DNA from: Alphaproteobacteria bacterium | GTDB taxonomy: Bacteria > Pseudomonadota > Alphaproteobacteria > Rhizobiales > Rhizobiaceae | Direction of reading: 5' to 3' | DNA: 64,000 bases | NCBI GenBank assembly: GCA_024742485.1 | Contig: JANSYK010000003.1 | Span: forward strand, 930,001-994,000 | Shown here: piece by piece, positions 51,712 to 59,327 of the stretch | How positions within the stretch are numbered: position 1 is the stretch's first letter | Layout of the letters: each line of letters opens with the position of its first letter | Notes under the pieces: generated by a model | Told to the model about the DNA's origin: nothing | The model's database searches: none | Seen by the model: the letters and a program-made list of their open reading frames with translations, nothing else | Position numbers and translations under genes: made by a program

Positions 51712-52899
51712 TCAGCTGGCCGGCGTAAGGCATTCACGCATGGCACTTGCAATCCCACGCATCATTTCGAAATAAAGATCCGGTCCGTTGTCGTAATTGG
51801 TGCCCAGAGGGTCAAGAACGCCCACTTTGGCATTGGTGTTCTCGGTGACCGTGGATATCAACTCCGATCTGAATTGCGGTTCGGAAAACACACAATTGAC
51901 CTCAAGTGCATCAATGCGATCTCTGATCTCGCGGATCCTCTCCGCACCCGGCGGAATCTCGGGGCTGATGGTAATAGACCCTGTCGCCGGTACACCGAAA
52001 CGGGTCTCAAGATTCTGGTAGGCATCGTGAAAGACGATGAACGGATTGCCTTTGACAGGTGCCAGCGTCTCGTTGATTTCCGCTTCAAGATCCTGCAGCC
52101 GTGCAGTCAGGCTGTCAGCATTGGACGCGTAGAGTGCTGCGTTTTCGGGATCGATCTCGGATAGTGCATCAGAGATCGTGCGAACGAAAATCGACGCGTT
52201 TTGCGGGTCCAGCCACAGATGCGGATCAAATGCGTGATCGCCATGATCATCGTGGTCGTCGTGTTTGGCGTGATCGTCATGATCATCGTGTTCATCGTGT
52301 TTGGCGTGATCGTCATGATCATCGTGGTCGTCGTGTTTGGCGTGATCGTCATGATCATCGTGTTCATCGTGTTTGGCGTGATCGTCATGATCATCGTGGT
52401 CGTCGTGTTTGGCGTGGTCGTCATGATCATCATGGTCGTCGTGTTTGGCGTGATCGTCATGATCATCGTGGTCATCGTGTTTGGCATGATCGTCATGATC
52501 ATCATGCCCTGCATGATGTGAATGGTCATGGGCTTCAAACGTTGCCCCTTCGCGGACGGGAAGTTTGGTAACGCCAGCCGCGCTATCGAGCTGCACCGTG
52601 ACGGCGCGTTGACCCAAATTCGAGATCGGTTTTTCCAAGAATGCTTCCAGGCGCGGTCCGACCCAGACAATAATATCCGCGTTTTCCAGCGTCCGCGCCT
52701 GCGAGGGGCGCAGGCTGAATGTGTGGGGGGAGGCACCGCCATCAACCACAATGTCAGCGGATCCAGCGCCCGCCATGATTCCGGAGACCAGTGAATGAAT
52801 GGGTTTGATCGAGGTCACGACTTTTGGATCGGCGAAAGCAGAAGGAGCGATCAGAATTGAACAGGTCGATGCCAACAGAAACGGGCGAAGGTAATGCAT
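51712..52899 (-). CDS. znuA: Zinc ABC transporter substrate-binding protein ZnuA with His/Asp repeats
   Basis: A 395-residue periplasmic zinc receptor with a signal peptide (residues 1-23). Zinc ligands are visible in TSIKPIHSLVSGIM, AFDPHLWLDPQNAS and VFHDAYQNLETRFG. Between the first and second lies a very long His/Asp loop (about residues 124-222). Seven tandem copies of a 12-residue unit H-A-K-H-D-D/E-H-D-D-H-D-D are encoded by 36-bp repeats; typical ZnuA loops are much shorter. The loop is thought to capture zinc and pass it to the receptor site. The gene has a GAGG ribosome site and a Zur-type box 22 bases upstream. No znuB or znuC lies beside it. Confidence 0.95.
   Translation of the reverse strand: MHYLRPFLLASTCSILIAPSAFADPKVVTSIKPIHSLVSGIMAGAGSADIVVDGGASPHTFSLRPSQARTLENADIIVWVGPRLEAFLEKPISNLGQRAVTVQLDSAAGVTKLPVREGATFEAHDHSHHAGHDDHDDHAKHDDHDDHDDHAKHDDHDDHDDHAKHDDHDDHDDHAKHDEHDDHDDHAKHDDHDDHDDHAKHDEHDDHDDHAKHDDHDDHGDHAFDPHLWLDPQNASIFVRTISDALSEIDPENAALYASNADSLTARLQDLEAEINETLAPVKGNPFIVFHDAYQNLETRFGVPATGSITISPEIPPGAERIREIRDRIDALEVNCVFSEPQFRSELISTVTENTNAKVGVLDPLGTNYDNGPDLYFEMMRGIASAMRECLTPAS
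52246..52510. repeat. Seven tandem 36-bp repeats inside znuA
   Basis: The hexamer TTTGGC recurs at 52264, 52300, 52336, 52372, 52408, 52444 and 52480, exactly 36 bases apart, with near-identical sequence between. Each unit encodes 12 residues of the His/Asp loop. HDE replaces HDD in two units (near 52290 and 52362), 72 bases apart, which hints at duplication of a two-unit block. Confidence 0.95.
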
Positions 52900-52920
52900 G
52901 AAGCGGACCTCACAAAGGAT

Positions 52921-52936
52921 TTATGTAATAACATAA
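52921..52936. promoter_or_regulatory. Zur-type box before znuA
   Basis: TTATGT (52921-52926) and ACATAA (52931-52936) form a perfect inverted repeat around AATA, 22 bases upstream of the znuA ATG. The AT-rich palindrome and the zinc-uptake context fit a Zur operator, giving repression when zinc is sufficient. Confidence 0.75.
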
Positions 52937-53013
52937 CGTTCGCAGGTTCAGTATCGCAAGCTCCGTTATCTGACAAGTGCTGAATTGGATGATTTCCAAC
53001 ATTTCGCCGACGC

Positions 53014-53046
53014 CAAAACAAAAAGGCCGCCGGGTCTACCGGCGGC
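53014..53046 (-). terminator. Rho-independent terminator of the cytochrome c' gene
   Basis: On the minus strand GCCGCCGG pairs with CCGGCGGC (53026-53033 with 53039-53046), then TTTTTGTTTT. It lies 44 bases after the cytochrome stop codon. Confidence 0.88.
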
Positions 53047-53089
53047 GATCAGACATGTCAGCGCGGCCAAAGTGACCGCAACGGGAAAT

Positions 53090-53518
53090 CTACTGTTGAG
53101 CTGTTCTGTAGCTCTCGTGACACGTTCCGCAATTTTTCGTGGCCGCTCCAAAGGCTGCCTTGAAGCTGGCTTCATCGGTCACCTGTGCTGACGTATCGGC
53201 AGCAAATTTTGCCACAGCAGCTTCAAACCCGGCTGCGTCGTCCCAAATCGCTTGGGCAGCCCTTGTCTTGTGGCCGGTCTCGGAACCTGCCGGGAACATG
53301 TAGCCGAAGCCATGCGCGGCATTGTTCATTGTCTTGAGGATCAGCTGAGCAGTGGTCAGATCGAATGGTGCTTCACCTTTCATGATCTTTGCGCCCGCTC
53401 CGGTAGCGGCGCCGGTATTCTTCATAACGGCCTGTCGGTCGAGGATTGGGTCACCACTGATGGCGGTGCCGGCCAGACAGACCGAAAGAACCGCACCCAA
53501 TACAACTGCTCGTTTCAT
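53090..53518 (-). CDS. Cytochrome c' / c-556 family
   Basis: A 142-residue periplasmic haem protein. The signal peptide is residues 1-22 and the four-helix cytochrome c' domain follows, with the haem motif C130-G-T-C-H134 near the C-terminus (NCGTCHESYR), as usual for this family. The N-terminal RQAVMKNTGAATGAGAKIMK matches class II cytochromes c. Such proteins bind NO or carry electrons. ATG 53518 has GGAG seven bases upstream; the frame is open to 53608. A terminator follows the gene. Confidence 0.92.
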   Translation of the reverse strand: MKRAVVLGAVLSVCLAGTAISGDPILDRQAVMKNTGAATGAGAKIMKGEAPFDLTTAQLILKTMNNAAHGFGYMFPAGSETGHKTRAAQAIWDDAAGFEAAVAKFAADTSAQVTDEASFKAAFGAATKNCGTCHESYRTAQQ

Positions 53519-53713
53519 GTTTTTCTCCCGTTGGGTCAATTGCAATTGTCGATACATGCAAAAACGCAGACTACACATTGCGCTGTGCCTCGCCAAGGCC
53601 AAGCCCACGCAGATAACCGCTGATCCTTAACACGCGGATCAGGCAGCAGTGTGAAGTCTATAAAATGCAAAAACGCTCGACAATAGCGATAAATGCATAT
53701 TCAATCTGCAGAT

Positions 53714-54622
53714 ATGCAGAACATTGATTGGGACATTTTTCGTTATGTCATGGCTGTCGTTGATGGCGGTTCAGCGGTTGCTGCAGCCCAGCGCCTTGGC
53801 GTGAACGCAAGCACCGTGCTGCGAAAAATTTCAAAATTCGAGGCCGACAATGGCATTCGGCTCTTCGAACGACGGCAGACCGGATACACACCAACCGTGG
53901 AATGTGCGGCCGTTGTCGAGGCCGCTCGGCAGATCGAGCAAAATGTTGCTGACATAAGCAGGGACATTCTCGGCCGGGATCTTCGATTGGAGGGGCGCCT
54001 GTCGGTGACCACAACCGATACACTGCTGAAGTCTGTCCTTGCACCGCATATTGCAACGTTCAAGGCCCTGCATCCTCAAATCCGAATTGATATATCGGTC
54101 ACCAATATGAGGCTGAATCTGACAAGTCACGATGCTGATGTTGCAATCCGCGCCTCAAAGAGACCACCGGACGCGCTGGTCGGTCAGCGAGTCGCGGAAT
54201 TGGCATTTGCGGTCTACGGATTGCCGACCATTGCTGATGGTTCTCCTGAAAAGCCAACGGTCGATGCGTTGGCGGATGCGACCTGGGTCGGCATAGGCGA
54301 TGCGCTGGCCGGGTCACCAGTGGGGGCATGGATGAAAGAAAATGTGCCACCCGATGCAATCGCGATCACTGCCGACACATTCGTTGCAATTCGCGATTGC
54401 GTGAAAGCGGGCGTAGGGTTGGCGGTTCTGCCCTGTTGCCTTGGAGACCGAACCGATGAATTGGTGCGGATTGGCCAACCGGTGGCTGCCATGCAAAGCG
54501 CACTTTGGATTCTGACCCATGCCGATGTCCGCAGCGCCGCGAGGGTAAAGGCCTTCAACGACCATATGGTACGGGCTTTGAGAGCCGATTCGGATCTACT
54601 GGAGGGAACATTGCCATCTTGA
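53714..54622 (+). CDS. LysR-family transcriptional regulator
   Basis: A 302-residue LysR regulator. The N-terminal helix-turn-helix is FRYVMAVVDGGSAVAAAQRL then GVNASTVLRKISKFEADNGI, and the ligand domain begins near residue 90 (GRLSVTTTDTLL). The central Tyr/Asp-rich hinge is typical. A longer start at 53693 is possible; no strong ribosome site marks either. It is divergent from the cytochrome c' gene and 72 bases before a desaturase gene on the same strand. Its target is unknown. Confidence 0.9.
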   Translation: MQNIDWDIFRYVMAVVDGGSAVAAAQRLGVNASTVLRKISKFEADNGIRLFERRQTGYTPTVECAAVVEAARQIEQNVADISRDILGRDLRLEGRLSVTTTDTLLKSVLAPHIATFKALHPQIRIDISVTNMRLNLTSHDADVAIRASKRPPDALVGQRVAELAFAVYGLPTIADGSPEKPTVDALADATWVGIGDALAGSPVGAWMKENVPPDAIAITADTFVAIRDCVKAGVGLAVLPCCLGDRTDELVRIGQPVAAMQSALWILTHADVRSAARVKAFNDHMVRALRADSDLLEGTLPS

Positions 54623-54694
54623 CGTCATCCCGCCATTGAGGATCAATGCCAGCTGGCTTGTATCAGGGGACCGGTCGTTTCCCGGTAATTCAGT

Positions 54695-55588
54695 ATGGAC
54701 CATCGCCAATTTGTGGATTCCTTGCCAGTCGGCATGCGACGCAGCCTGACCAAGAAAACGGATCGCCCGGGGCTCATTGCGCTGGCCCTGCACTGGGGCG
54801 CCATCCTTGCAATCGGTACATTGATTATCGCAGGGGTGCCTTTTTGGCCTTTATTGATGGTGGTCCAGGGCATTCTTGTCGTGTTCCTGTTCACCGCGTT
54901 GCATGAGACCATCCATCGGACGGCTTTCAAAACGCTCGTGATCAACGAATGGGTGGCACGCATCAATGGCTTTTTAATTCTTCTACCGGCTGCATGGTTC
55001 CGCTATTTTCATTTTGCCCATCACCGTCATACCCAGGATCCCGACAAAGACCCGGAACTGGCGACGCCAAAACCGGACACATGGAGAGAATATCTGTGGC
55101 ACGTCACAGGATTGCCGGTCTGGTGGCAGCAAGGCGCCACGTTGATACGCAATGCGACGGGACGCTGCTCCGACGACTTCGTGCCGGCCTCCGCGAAGGC
55201 GACAATCCGCAGGGAAGCGCGCATCATGCTCACGCTCTACGCAGGTTTGCTGGGTTGCTCCGTTGCGACGGGAACGGACTGGTTGCTGTATGTCTGGGTG
55301 CTGCCCCTGGTCCTCGGACAGCCTTTCCTCAGACTGTATCTTCTGGCCGAGCACGGTCGCTGTGCGTTTGTTGCCAACATGTTCGAAAACAGCCGGACAA
55401 CCTTCACCAACCGCGTCGTCCGGCAATTGGCCTGGAACATGCCGTACCATGCCGAGCATCACTCGTTTCCAGCTGTTCCATTTCATCAATTGCCGGATCT
55501 GCATCAGTTGACCCGCTCACAATTACGGGAAACAGAAGACGGCTACGTGCCGTTTCACCGGGGCTATGTGTCGACACTCAAGCGATAG
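54695..55588 (+). CDS. Fatty acid desaturase family protein
   Basis: A 297-residue membrane di-iron enzyme. Three histidine boxes are visible: HETIH (residues 70-74), HFAHHRH (106-112) and HAEHH (about residue 256). Four or so hydrophobic helices separate them. This pattern fits the fatty-acid or carotenoid desaturase/hydroxylase superfamily, using O2 and reductant to act on lipid chains. The exact substrate is not predictable. It lies downstream of the LysR gene, which may regulate it. Confidence 0.9.
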   Translation: MDHRQFVDSLPVGMRRSLTKKTDRPGLIALALHWGAILAIGTLIIAGVPFWPLLMVVQGILVVFLFTALHETIHRTAFKTLVINEWVARINGFLILLPAAWFRYFHFAHHRHTQDPDKDPELATPKPDTWREYLWHVTGLPVWWQQGATLIRNATGRCSDDFVPASAKATIRREARIMLTLYAGLLGCSVATGTDWLLYVWVLPLVLGQPFLRLYLLAEHGRCAFVANMFENSRTTFTNRVVRQLAWNMPYHAEHHSFPAVPFHQLPDLHQLTRSQLRETEDGYVPFHRGYVSTLKR

Positions 55589-55614
55589 CTTCGTTATTTC
55601 GGCATTGGTTTTCT

Positions 55615-56436
55615 TCAGACGGCCCCACCCATGACCGCCAGATGGACTGAAACCACCTGACTGGCGGCGAAATGCAACTCCTTTTCCGGGTTGTATTGCG
55701 ACAGCACAAGCACCTGGGCATTCCAGCGGACAAATCGCTTGACATAGGCCAGTCTCGGACCGTGTTCCTCTGCCTGTATCTGCGCCACGACGAAATCGCC
55801 CCGACGAACGCGTTTGACGGGATTGACGAAAACAATCTCGCCGTCGAAATAACGCGGCTCCATGGATTCGCCGGCGACATAGACAGCGTATGCTTCAGCA
55901 ACCGAAGACAGTATCGGCGGAGCGAAAACATCTTCAAGTCTGTCGCCATTCATTACGAATTCACCATCAATTCCACCAACGGCCTGACCAAAAACGGGGA
56001 TCTTCACAACGGGGTCGGGAAGTGCTGCACCCAAACGGGCATTGGCCGGTGTTGCATGTGCCGCCGGGTGCACCCCTTCACCATTTGATTGCATGGGCAT
56101 ACCGCTTGCAACCGAAACCACCGGAGCGCCATGGGCGATGTTGATTTGATCCTTCGTCTGACGATCGTCTCCACTTCCCGATGGAACGCTCAAATCGTTT
56201 TCGTCAGATGTTCCGGAGCGCATTTCGACAGGTGAGGGGACCGGCACATCCTCACCAAACATAAGTTGAGCGGCTTCCACGCCCAAATGCGGTGCCAGTC
56301 GTTGAGCCCATTCCTTGCTCAACCGCCGCTCTCCGGCCTCCAGGCGCCGGACCTGCGGTTGGGACGTGCCCGCCAATTCCGCAAGTTGTGCCTGAGTGAG
56401 CTCCTTGGCTTCGCGCAGCGTTCGTATCATGCTCAT
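55615..56436 (-). CDS. XRE helix-turn-helix / S24 peptidase repressor
   Basis: A 273-residue LexA/cI-like repressor. Residues 3-55 are an XRE helix-turn-helix (IRTLREAKELTQAQLAELAG then TSQPQVRRLEAG). A 90-residue low-complexity linker follows. Residues about 150-260 form an S24 domain with the catalytic Ser in VAGESMEPRYFDGEIVFV and the catalytic Lys in RLAYVKRFVRW. The usual Ala-Gly cleavage site is not obvious; FGQAVGG is the nearest candidate. ATG 56436 is chosen because the palindromic operators at 56481-56527 lie just upstream. It resembles the master repressor of a prophage or a stress-induced element, but no phage structural genes are nearby. Confidence 0.88.
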   Translation of the reverse strand: MSMIRTLREAKELTQAQLAELAGTSQPQVRRLEAGERRLSKEWAQRLAPHLGVEAAQLMFGEDVPVPSPVEMRSGTSDENDLSVPSGSGDDRQTKDQINIAHGAPVVSVASGMPMQSNGEGVHPAAHATPANARLGAALPDPVVKIPVFGQAVGGIDGEFVMNGDRLEDVFAPPILSSVAEAYAVYVAGESMEPRYFDGEIVFVNPVKRVRRGDFVVAQIQAEEHGPRLAYVKRFVRWNAQVLVLSQYNPEKELHFAASQVVSVHLAVMGGAV

Positions 56437-56480
56437 GGCTTCCCCGAATTCCGGCGTTCCGACGCCGTGTAGACCAGTAC

Positions 56481-56527
56481 GGTATAATTTGTCCAATATG
56501 GTATAAACCATCTTGACTAATTATACC
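56481..56527. promoter_or_regulatory. Triple GGTATAA operator of the S24 repressor
   Basis: GGTATAATT (56481-56489), GGTATAAAC (56500-56508) and the inverted AATTATACC (56519-56527) lie about 19 bases apart in the leader between the S24 repressor and the divergent small gene. Three regularly spaced sites of one motif are typical of cI-like cooperative operators. A -10-like TTATAC falls within the middle site on the minus strand. Confidence 0.7.
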
Positions 56528-56580
56528 AAAACGACATACTTGGCAAATATTGCAATATAATCAAAAAAAAGGTGCACGGG

Positions 56581-56910
56581 ATGCCGGATTTCTCCGTTCC
56601 AGACAGTGGCTGCGAGGCCCCGACCTTTCCCGCAGATCTCCAACCGCAATGTCCGAATTCGGCGGTGATCCTGTGTTTTGCCAAAGAGAACAAAACAAGA
56701 ACAAAAACGGGGTTTAGTGGTGATGAACTGCCGTGTGCGGGCACGACTGCCGCGGCGCTGGGCATTCGCCGTACCTGGCGCCAGGTCGTCGATTTCGGCG
56801 ATCCCAAATCGAGCGGCATCGGGGATGCCTGGGGTTTCAAGACCGTGTCTGTTCCGTGGGTATCGATCCTTGACGGACCGCCAACCGATGGCGAGCCGTC
56901 AAGCAGCTAA
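56581..56910 (+). CDS. Hypothetical small protein divergent from the S24 repressor
   Basis: A 109-residue protein I do not recognise. It begins MPDFSVPDSGCEAPTFPADL and contains ENKTRTKTGFSGDELPCAGT, ALGIRRTWRQVVDFGDPKSS and VPWVSILDGPPTD. There are three cysteines and no signal or membrane segment. The AAAGGTG site before the ATG supports translation. Its divergent position, sharing the operator region with the repressor, is that of a cro-like gene, but the sequence has no evident helix-turn-helix. A GTG at 56572 is also in frame. Confidence 0.58.
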   Translation: MPDFSVPDSGCEAPTFPADLQPQCPNSAVILCFAKENKTRTKTGFSGDELPCAGTTAAALGIRRTWRQVVDFGDPKSSGIGDAWGFKTVSVPWVSILDGPPTDGEPSSS

Positions 56911-56977
56911 CAACTGATGAAACAGGCCATGTGGTGCCTGTTCTCGCGATCTGTTTCACGACCCTGCAGGAGTTCCA

Positions 56978-57436
56978 ATGCACCGTTCCAATCCGCCGGT
57001 TTCCGAGAACCAGACGGGATCATCCGCTGGCGACGAGCGCGTCGACAGACGACTGGCCATCGCACGCGAAGCGCAGGCCCAAATCCTGGAACTCTACGCC
57101 GGCGGTATGGAAACGCGAAGCCTGGCGGAACGCTTCGGTGTCCAGGAAAACTACATCCGCAAACTGGCAAGCCGTCATGGTGTCCGCAAAGGCCGGTCTT
57201 CGTTCACAACACCACAACCGATCAAACCGAAGGCACCACCGGTTCGGAATGGTCACATTGCGGCCTACAAACGCGCCCGTCGCGGATTTGCCGTGCCGTC
57301 TCGTCTCGAGCCGGAATACACGAGGCTGTTGATCAAAGGGCTCAGCCTGCGTGAAGCAGCTGCAGAGCTCGGGCTCCTGTCATCGGTCGGCGACCGGTCT
57401 GTGCTTGTCGATTTGCGCAGCCGTGCGCAGTCCTGA
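56978..57436 (+). CDS. Helix-turn-helix hypothetical protein
   Basis: A 152-residue basic protein. AREAQAQILELYAGGMETRS then LAERFGVQENYIRKLASRHG looks like a helix-turn-helix of the resolvase/sigma-factor-like type. A second related segment, LEPEYTRLLIKGLSLREAAA then ELGL, may be another DNA-binding helix. AGGAG precedes the ATG. It may regulate or be part of the accessory patch; a stable terminator-like hairpin follows. No named family is recognised. Confidence 0.6.
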   Translation: MHRSNPPVSENQTGSSAGDERVDRRLAIAREAQAQILELYAGGMETRSLAERFGVQENYIRKLASRHGVRKGRSSFTTPQPIKPKAPPVRNGHIAAYKRARRGFAVPSRLEPEYTRLLIKGLSLREAAAELGLLSSVGDRSVLVDLRSRAQS

Positions 57437-57466
57437 TCCGGTCGGCCGGTCTCTACCTGGAAAATT

Positions 57467-57497
57467 CCGGCCGGTCTTTCCGCACAAGACCGGCCGG
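57467..57497. terminator. Perfect 12-bp hairpin between convergent genes
   Basis: CCGGCCGGTCTT (57467-57478) pairs perfectly with AAGACCGGCCGG (57486-57497) over loop TCCGCAC. It lies between the plus-strand HTH gene and the minus-strand membrane gene, so it probably serves as a bidirectional terminator, despite having no T-run. Confidence 0.6.
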
Positions 57498-57503
57498 CAA
57501 CGG

Positions 57504-58643
57504 CTAATGTTGAGTTGGACTGCCGCCGTCTTCGAGCAACGCTTTCCAGGAAGGCTGTTCCCCGGGGTCGCCCGCATGAAAAAAGGCGGTCCATTTGACC
57601 GGCTGGTCACCCTGGGGAGGATCGCTGGGGTCATACCAACATCCATGGTCGCGCAAATCGCTCAAGTGAATCGCCTGACTGATCATGCAGCCGGAAAAAT
57701 TGCAGTGAACAAACTGGTTGATCAGCGGCCGGTCCGGATTAAAGCGAAGCACCTGGCAGCGGTTCAGGATACACGACGTGCCAAAGGCATCATCGGCGAC
57801 CGTGCAATCAATCAGGCGGACGCCACTGCACCATATGGTACCGCTGCCGTCGGGGCCCGCATTGATTGTCTCACCCTCAAGGCGTCCGCCGATGTAACGG
57901 CTGAGTTTGACCCCGCCAACCAGGCGCCAGACCGGTTCAGGGTGAGCGCTGGCCCCGTCAACGGATTCGGTGTCAATGTCCTTTTGAACACTTGGCCGGG
58001 CGGAAAACGTCAGTGTCCGATCACAGCGCCGGCCTTTCATGCCCGCTTTGGAGAGCGCCTCGGCTGTTGCCTTGCACTCTTCGCCATCGTGATTATGTCG
58101 AAACATCTTTTGCATGTGGCCGGCCAATGCATCGATGGCGGATGCGGCGAGCGGCAGATCCGGCCCGAGCGCCACTGTCTCAAGTGCAACGACACCGACA
58201 AGCCGCCGTGCTTCGTCGTTCGAATCCAGAAGTTTGCTCCCGTTGAGGAGAAGACCGTCGGCATCGGGGCGTTCGGCTGTGCGAATGCGTTCAATCAACT
58301 GGTCGATATTCGATCGGCTTGGCTCGATCTGTGGGGCAACCGAAGCCATGGCCAGAGCTCCGGAGCCATTAAGAGACGTTCTGCGACGAATGGTGTGCAC
58401 CCAGAACAACAAAAAGGCGGCAATCATGGCAAAGGAGATTGCGATCAGATCAATCGAAACAAATCCATCCGTTCCAGTGAACGGAAATGTTGAGAAGAGA
58501 GACTCGGTGCGAGTCGTACCCAGATATTGGGCGAGCGCCGATGTTCCACTAACGGCAGCGATTGCGGTTGCCAGACCCATCCCATGGACGGCCCGGCGTA
58601 GCAGTAAAGAACAAGAAAATGACATTATGAATATCAACCCCAT
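57504..58643 (-). CDS. Membrane protein with C-terminal beta-rich domain, unknown function
   Basis: A 379-residue protein I do not recognise. Two or three hydrophobic segments lie at the N-terminus (MGLIFIMSFSCSLLL; IDLIAISFAMIAAFLLFWV near residue 75). A helical stretch follows (PRIRTAERPDADGLLLNGSK region). Beyond residue 230 is a Cys-rich, pentapeptide-like beta stretch (GVRLIDCTVADDAFGTSCIL then FVHCNFSGCMIS). ATG 58643 is chosen; TTG 58673 and ATG 58625 are also in frame. It is convergent with the HTH gene. The pentapeptide-like part hints at a right-handed beta helix; function unknown. Confidence 0.6.
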   Translation of the reverse strand: MGLIFIMSFSCSLLLRRAVHGMGLATAIAAVSGTSALAQYLGTTRTESLFSTFPFTGTDGFVSIDLIAISFAMIAAFLLFWVHTIRRRTSLNGSGALAMASVAPQIEPSRSNIDQLIERIRTAERPDADGLLLNGSKLLDSNDEARRLVGVVALETVALGPDLPLAASAIDALAGHMQKMFRHNHDGEECKATAEALSKAGMKGRRCDRTLTFSARPSVQKDIDTESVDGASAHPEPVWRLVGGVKLSRYIGGRLEGETINAGPDGSGTIWCSGVRLIDCTVADDAFGTSCILNRCQVLRFNPDRPLINQFVHCNFSGCMISQAIHLSDLRDHGCWYDPSDPPQGDQPVKWTAFFHAGDPGEQPSWKALLEDGGSPTQH

Positions 58644-58832
58644 GAACAAGTGAGCAAAAACACGTGCCGTCAATGGTGTTGGTTAATTGCGGGCGAACAG
58701 CGGCGACGCGCTTCAAATTTTGTAACGAACATTCACCGGAATCGGCTGCATCCGGATCTCAGGCGGTGTTGACGCCCAATCTTCGAGGCGCAGTCTTTCA
58801 AGCGGAATATCCTGGAAAGGAACCTTTGCACA

Positions 58833-59309
58833 ATGAAGCCCAACCAAAGGCGGTATCAAAGCAAGCATCGCGGCGCGAAAAACCGGCGCCACGCCTGCGA
58901 CATCCACAGGGTGGCTCGCCAGTGCGGCGTCAAGCTCTTTGACGGGGCGCGTCAATACCGATCCGCCAGATCGGCGCGTGAGTGCTTTTCGCCAGGCACT
59001 CTTCGCCGGATCGGGCATGCTCATGGTGAGGCCCATCTCGCACTGGTGCTTCGGCTGATCGTGGAAACGAAGGACAATGCGAAGGAACTCTATGCCGAGA
59101 CAATGGTGGCGGTTTCGGAGCTGCTGAACCACCGGCCGGATCTGATTGATACCGGACTCGCGCTATTCGATATCTTCGACAACGTCGATCTCGCCGGGCT
59201 CCGTTGTCAAGCGCGCGATCTGATCTGCGGTCTCCCCACCAGTCATGTCATGCGGACCCTGCTGGCTTTGGAGGTGGCAAACCAATTGGAGCGGATCAGA
59301 ATGCGCTAA
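58833..59309 (+). CDS. Conserved-looking helical hypothetical protein
   Basis: A 158-residue basic protein. The C-terminal 100 residues (AHLALVLRLIVETKDNAKEL, then SELLNHRPDLIDTGLALFDI then FDNVDLAGLRCQARDLICGL) are strongly helical and look like a conserved domain, but I cannot name it. The N-terminal 40 residues are Arg/His-rich and may not be translated if a later start is used. AGGAA lies about nine bases before ATG 58833. It is divergent from the membrane gene. Confidence 0.5.
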   Translation: MKPNQRRYQSKHRGAKNRRHACDIHRVARQCGVKLFDGARQYRSARSARECFSPGTLRRIGHAHGEAHLALVLRLIVETKDNAKELYAETMVAVSELLNHRPDLIDTGLALFDIFDNVDLAGLRCQARDLICGLPTSHVMRTLLALEVANQLERIRMR

Positions 59310-59327
59310 GCCGCGGTGCTGCACGGG

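Noticed and set aside
52246-52510. Tandem repeats that could look like a CRISPR array
   Set aside because: Units are contiguous and encode protein in the znuA frame; there are no spacers and no cas genes.
52201-52521. Plus-strand reading frame rich in Ile/Val/Met, opposite the His/Asp repeats of znuA
   Set aside because: It is the reverse complement of the 36-bp repeats; the hydrophobic composition is a by-product of GAT/CAC codons on the other strand.
58713-59132. Minus-strand frame overlapping the helical hypothetical gene
   Set aside because: Both strands are open here; the plus strand has the better ribosome site and a helical, conserved-looking C-terminus.
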